Positions 6,923 through 9,107 of a stretch of 9,107 nucleotides of DNA are shown piece by piece (positions within the stretch are counted from its first letter, which is position 1; each line of letters starts with the position of its first letter). The position numbers and the translations under genes are program-made. The stretch lies in contig DATHGT010000082.1 of the NCBI GenBank assembly GCA_035317605.1, positions 1 through 9,107 on the forward strand, in the 5' to 3' direction. Source of the DNA: DATHGT01 sp035317605 (GTDB lineage Bacteria > Methylomirabilota > Methylomirabilia > Rokubacteriales > CSP1-6). The notes under the pieces are model-generated. The model ran no database searches. It was not told where the DNA came from and was given only the letters and a program-made list of their open reading frames with translations.

Positions 6923-8521
6923 ATGACTGCTTCGTTCCGCGCGCGCACCGGGCTCTCTCGCCGTGAACTCCTGACCTCGGTCGCCGCCGGCGGCGCCGCC
7001 TTCCTGCTCGGTCCGCCCCGCGCGCGGGGCGCGGCCAAGTACACGCGCTACAACGCGACCAGCGCCCAGGGCAAGACGATGCTGAACAGCTACGCGAAGG
7101 CCATCGAGAAGATGCTCAACCTGCCGCCCACCCATCCCCACAACTGGTTCCGCAACGCCTTCGTCCATACGCTCGACTGTCCGCACGGCAACTGGTGGTT
7201 CTTCGCCTGGCATCGCGGGTACCTCGGCAACTTCGAGCAGACGATCCGCGCGTTGAGCGAGAACCAGAACTTCGCCATGCCGTACTGGGACTGGACGCAG
7301 CTGCCTGAGATCCCGGCCACGATGTTCGAGGGCGTGTTGACGCCGACCAGCGCCGCCTTCGACCCGTACATCAAGAGCTACCAGACCTTCTTCGACTACA
7401 TGAACCCGGTCCTGACCACGTTCTGGAGCAACCGCACGCCGGGCCAGGTGGCCCAGCTGAACCTGCGGCAATTCCCCACGCTCGATGCGGTCTGGGACCA
7501 GGTCAAGAACAATCCCATGTACGCCACCACCCCCAACGCGCGCTATCTCTCGGCCCAGAACCCGAAGCTCGACGCCCGGACCGCGGCGATGTGCGCGCCA
7601 CCCACCATCATCGACGGTCTCAAGCCGACGACGTTCATCCCCTTCAACAGCAATCGGACGAAGTCGCACACCGTGCCGCCGACCGGCTCGACCACGTTCA
7701 GCGTGCTCGAAGGCCTGCCCCACAACAACGTCCACAACAACATCGGCGGGGTGAACCACGTGCCGCAGTCGGACTTCGGATACATGCAGGACAATCTCTC
7801 CCCGACCGACCCCGTCTTCTTCCTGCACCACTCGAACATGGACCGCCTGTGGCAGGTGTGGATCCGCAAGCAGGAGCGCCTCGGCCTGCCCACGCTGCCC
7901 GAGGTCCCGGCGGACCGGAAGGCGTGGGAGGAGGACCCATTCCTGTTCTTCATCAACGCCGCGGGAACGCCCGTCACCGCGAAGGCCGGGGACTACGCCA
8001 CCATCGGCGCCTTCGACTACGACTACGAGCCCGGCTCGGGCGAGGAGGTCGTGGCCCAGGCCGCCCCGCCGGCGCCACCGGCCAAGACGCGATTCTCGGG
8101 TAAGCTCAGAGGTGCCGTGGGATCGGTATCCGTCGGGACCGCGCTGCTCAACCAGGCGGCGGCCGGCCAGCCAGGCCGGACGCTCGTCGCGCACGTGACG
8201 CTGCCGCATCCGAGCGGACCGAATGCCCCGCGCACGTTCGACGTGCTCGTCAACGCGCCGGCGAATCTCACGTCGGCCGGCCCCGACAGCCCCTTCTATG
8301 CCGGCACCATCTCGTTCTTCGGAGCCATGCGCGGCATGACCATGGACACGACCTTCGCCGTGCCGCTGACGAAGGTGCTCGCCAACCTCAAGAGCGGCAA
8401 CAGACTCGGAGCCGGCGAGCTGCAGATCCGCGTGGTCCCGCAGGGCGTGGTGCGCACGGGATTGGCCACCGCCCCCGCACCGCCGGCACGCGTGAAGGCC
8501 GTCGCCGTCGAAGTCTGGTGA
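6923..8521 (+). CDS. Tat-exported tyrosinase/polyphenol oxidase (type-3 copper) with plant-type C-terminal domains
   Basis: This 532-aa copper oxidase should hydroxylate or oxidise phenols and catechols to quinones with O2 outside the inner membrane. The Tat signal is SRRELL (R13-R14) plus a hydrophobic stretch to about residue 33. CuA ligands are H82, H88 and H97 in VHTLDCPHGNWWFFAWHR. C86-P-H88 matches the fungal Cys-x-His thioether motif, and the H82 to C86 spacing equals that of plant catechol oxidase. CuB ligands are H267 and H271 (HNNVH) and one of H302/H303 (FFLHHSNMDRLW). After the catalytic domain come a DWL-like segment (AWEEDPFLFF), the tyrosine motif Y366-D-Y368, a Pro/Ala-rich linker at about 373-388, and a C-terminal domain with TFDV at 438-441, equivalent to the plant KFDV motif. 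This is the plant polyphenol oxidase plan; the C-terminal domain may shield the active site in a pro-form. AAGGAGGG lies 5 nt before the ATG. A small gene follows 4 nt after the stop. Monophenolase or only diphenolase activity cannot be decided. Confidence 0.93.
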   Translation: MTASFRARTGLSRRELLTSVAAGGAAFLLGPPRARGAAKYTRYNATSAQGKTMLNSYAKAIEKMLNLPPTHPHNWFRNAFVHTLDCPHGNWWFFAWHRGYLGNFEQTIRALSENQNFAMPYWDWTQLPEIPATMFEGVLTPTSAAFDPYIKSYQTFFDYMNPVLTTFWSNRTPGQVAQLNLRQFPTLDAVWDQVKNNPMYATTPNARYLSAQNPKLDARTAAMCAPPTIIDGLKPTTFIPFNSNRTKSHTVPPTGSTTFSVLEGLPHNNVHNNIGGVNHVPQSDFGYMQDNLSPTDPVFFLHHSNMDRLWQVWIRKQERLGLPTLPEVPADRKAWEEDPFLFFINAAGTPVTAKAGDYATIGAFDYDYEPGSGEEVVAQAAPPAPPAKTRFSGKLRGAVGSVSVGTALLNQAAAGQPGRTLVAHVTLPHPSGPNAPRTFDVLVNAPANLTSAGPDSPFYAGTISFFGAMRGMTMDTTFAVPLTKVLANLKSGNRLGAGELQIRVVPQGVVRTGLATAPAPPARVKAVAVEVW

Positions 8522-8525
8522 ACGG

Positions 8526-8939
8526 GTGCACCTCGCCCCGCTCGCCGCGTACGTGCTGACCACGCTGCTGATGCAGGGCGGCGGTGCGGCACCGCCGCCC
8601 GACGCGCGGCGGATCGTCCTCGACCTGCCGCGAGCCCCGGCGGCGGAGGAGGCCGTGTGGCTGAACGTGCGCGTGGGCGCGCTGTGGCGCGGGGCGCGCA
8701 TCCTCGTCCTGACCGACGACGGCACGCTGCTCGGCGCCATCTCGCCGTTCGCGGTGGTTCCGGGCCAGGAGGCGGGCACCTACACGATTCCGCTGCCGGA
8801 GAGCGCCGTGCGGGAAGGGCGCGTCGCCGTGCGCCTCGTGCTGGAGGGGCCGCGAAAGGCGACCCGCCGTCCGACGGAGAGCGAGGTCGAAGACGTCGGA
8901 CTGATCTACGTCCCGATCAAACGAGAGCCAGTGAGGTGA
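8526..8939 (+). CDS. small exported protein linked to polyphenol oxidase, unknown function
   Basis: This 137-aa protein starts at GTG 8526, 4 nt after the polyphenol oxidase stop, which suggests translational coupling; no strong Shine-Dalgarno is visible. The first 20 or so residues (HLAPLAAYVLTTLLMQGGG, then AAPPPDA) resemble a signal sequence, though without the usual N-terminal Lys/Arg. The rest alternates hydrophobic and polar residues like a single beta-sandwich: RRIVLDLP, WLNVRVGALWRGARILVLTD, GTLLGAISPF, GTYTIPLP, RVAVRLVLEG, DVGLIYVPI. After the leader it has no His, Cys or Met, so it is not a MelC1-like copper-loading protein. Its tight link to the oxidase suggests an accessory or structural partner in the periplasm. 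I do not recognise the family. The next gene starts 3 nt after its stop, so it belongs to the same transcript. Confidence 0.75.
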   Translation: MHLAPLAAYVLTTLLMQGGGAAPPPDARRIVLDLPRAPAAEEAVWLNVRVGALWRGARILVLTDDGTLLGAISPFAVVPGQEAGTYTIPLPESAVREGRVAVRLVLEGPRKATRRPTESEVEDVGLIYVPIKREPVR

Positions 8940-8942
8940 GAC

Positions 8943-9107
8943 ATGAGCGAGCTCAGGCTGATCTCGGCCGATTCGCACGTCAACGAGCCCGGCGACCTCT
9001 GGGTGGAGCGCATCGACAAGGCGTTCCGCGACCGCGCGCCGCACGTGGTGGAGAATCTCCCGGGCCAGAAGCCGGGCGCCTACTTCGTGCTGGAGGGGAT
9101 TCCGCCG
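8943..9107 (+). CDS. second amidohydrolase-2 family protein (3' partial)
   Basis: Only the first 55 residues are in the window, and the frame is open to the last base. The start MSELRLISADSHVNEPGDLW carries the first-strand metal-binding D-S-H motif typical of PF04909 amidohydrolases (often I-S-A-D-S-H-V-x-E-P in this group), followed by ERIDKAFRDRAPHVV, also characteristic. The ATG at 8943 is 3 nt after the preceding stop, with GAGGTGAG a few bases upstream overlapping that stop, so it is probably co-transcribed with the polyphenol oxidase and its partner. It differs clearly in sequence from the amidohydrolase at 5250-6722, so the two are not a recent duplication. The substrate is unknown; the remaining metal ligands lie outside the window. 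Confidence 0.88.
   Translation, partial: MSELRLISADSHVNEPGDLWVERIDKAFRDRAPHVVENLPGQKPGAYFVLEGIPP

Noticed and set aside
6719..8779. A 686-codon open frame on the minus strand opposite the polyphenol oxidase.
   Set aside because: It lies opposite the copper-site-bearing oxidase; the protein is Arg/Gly/Val-rich without any recognisable domain, typical of an antisense frame in high-GC DNA.
1..9107. CRISPR arrays, tRNA or rRNA genes, insertion sequences, phage or defence genes.
   Set aside because: No regularly spaced repeats, transposase motifs, structured RNA signatures or defence-type domains were seen on either strand.

Overview
The window is GC-rich, densely coded bacterial DNA with short intergenic gaps, Shine-Dalgarno motifs and several 4-nt gene junctions. 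The gene content (a ThDP-dependent enzyme, PF04909-type amidohydrolases, an MmgE/PrpD protein, a family-5 periplasmic binding protein and a Tat-exported copper oxidase) suggests a catabolically versatile soil or sediment bacterium. Candidatus Rokubacteria/Methylomirabilota or a similar uncultivated lineage is my best guess. It is a guess from gene style only, because no marker gene is present.

Layout. (1) Positions 3-2163, plus strand: the 3' part of a ThDP-dependent acetolactate-synthase-like enzyme, followed 4 nt later by a class I SAM methyltransferase. (2) Positions 2222-6722, minus strand, converging on (1): a four-gene run read from right to left. It holds a PF04909-type amidohydrolase, an MmgE/PrpD-family gene, a secreted ABC-type solute-binding protein overlapping it by ATGA, and a 98-aa small protein. 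The MmgE/PrpD gene has lost its middle and is frameshifted. (3) Positions 6723-6922: a divergent intergenic region. (4) Positions 6923-9107, plus strand: a Tat-exported type-3 copper polyphenol oxidase with the plant-like three-part architecture, then a small probably exported protein 4 nt downstream, then the start of a second PF04909-type amidohydrolase that runs off the window.

How the genes may work together (inference). The minus-strand run looks like an uptake-plus-degradation operon: a binding protein captures a peptide-like or other organic solute, and cytoplasmic hydrolase or lyase-type enzymes process it. No permease or ATPase is in the window. The plus-strand run on the right is an exported phenol or catechol oxidation module, with a cytoplasmic amidohydrolase beside it. 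Two amidohydrolases of the same superfamily flank the oxidase, one on each side.

Most notable points: the internally deleted and frameshifted MmgE/PrpD gene; a 17-bp direct repeat flanking the small-protein gene, one copy of which lies in what looks like a decayed second copy of the binding-protein C-terminus; a perfect 12-bp intergenic hairpin; and the plant-type polyphenol oxidase with a fungal-style Cys-x-His motif and an uncharacterised partner protein.
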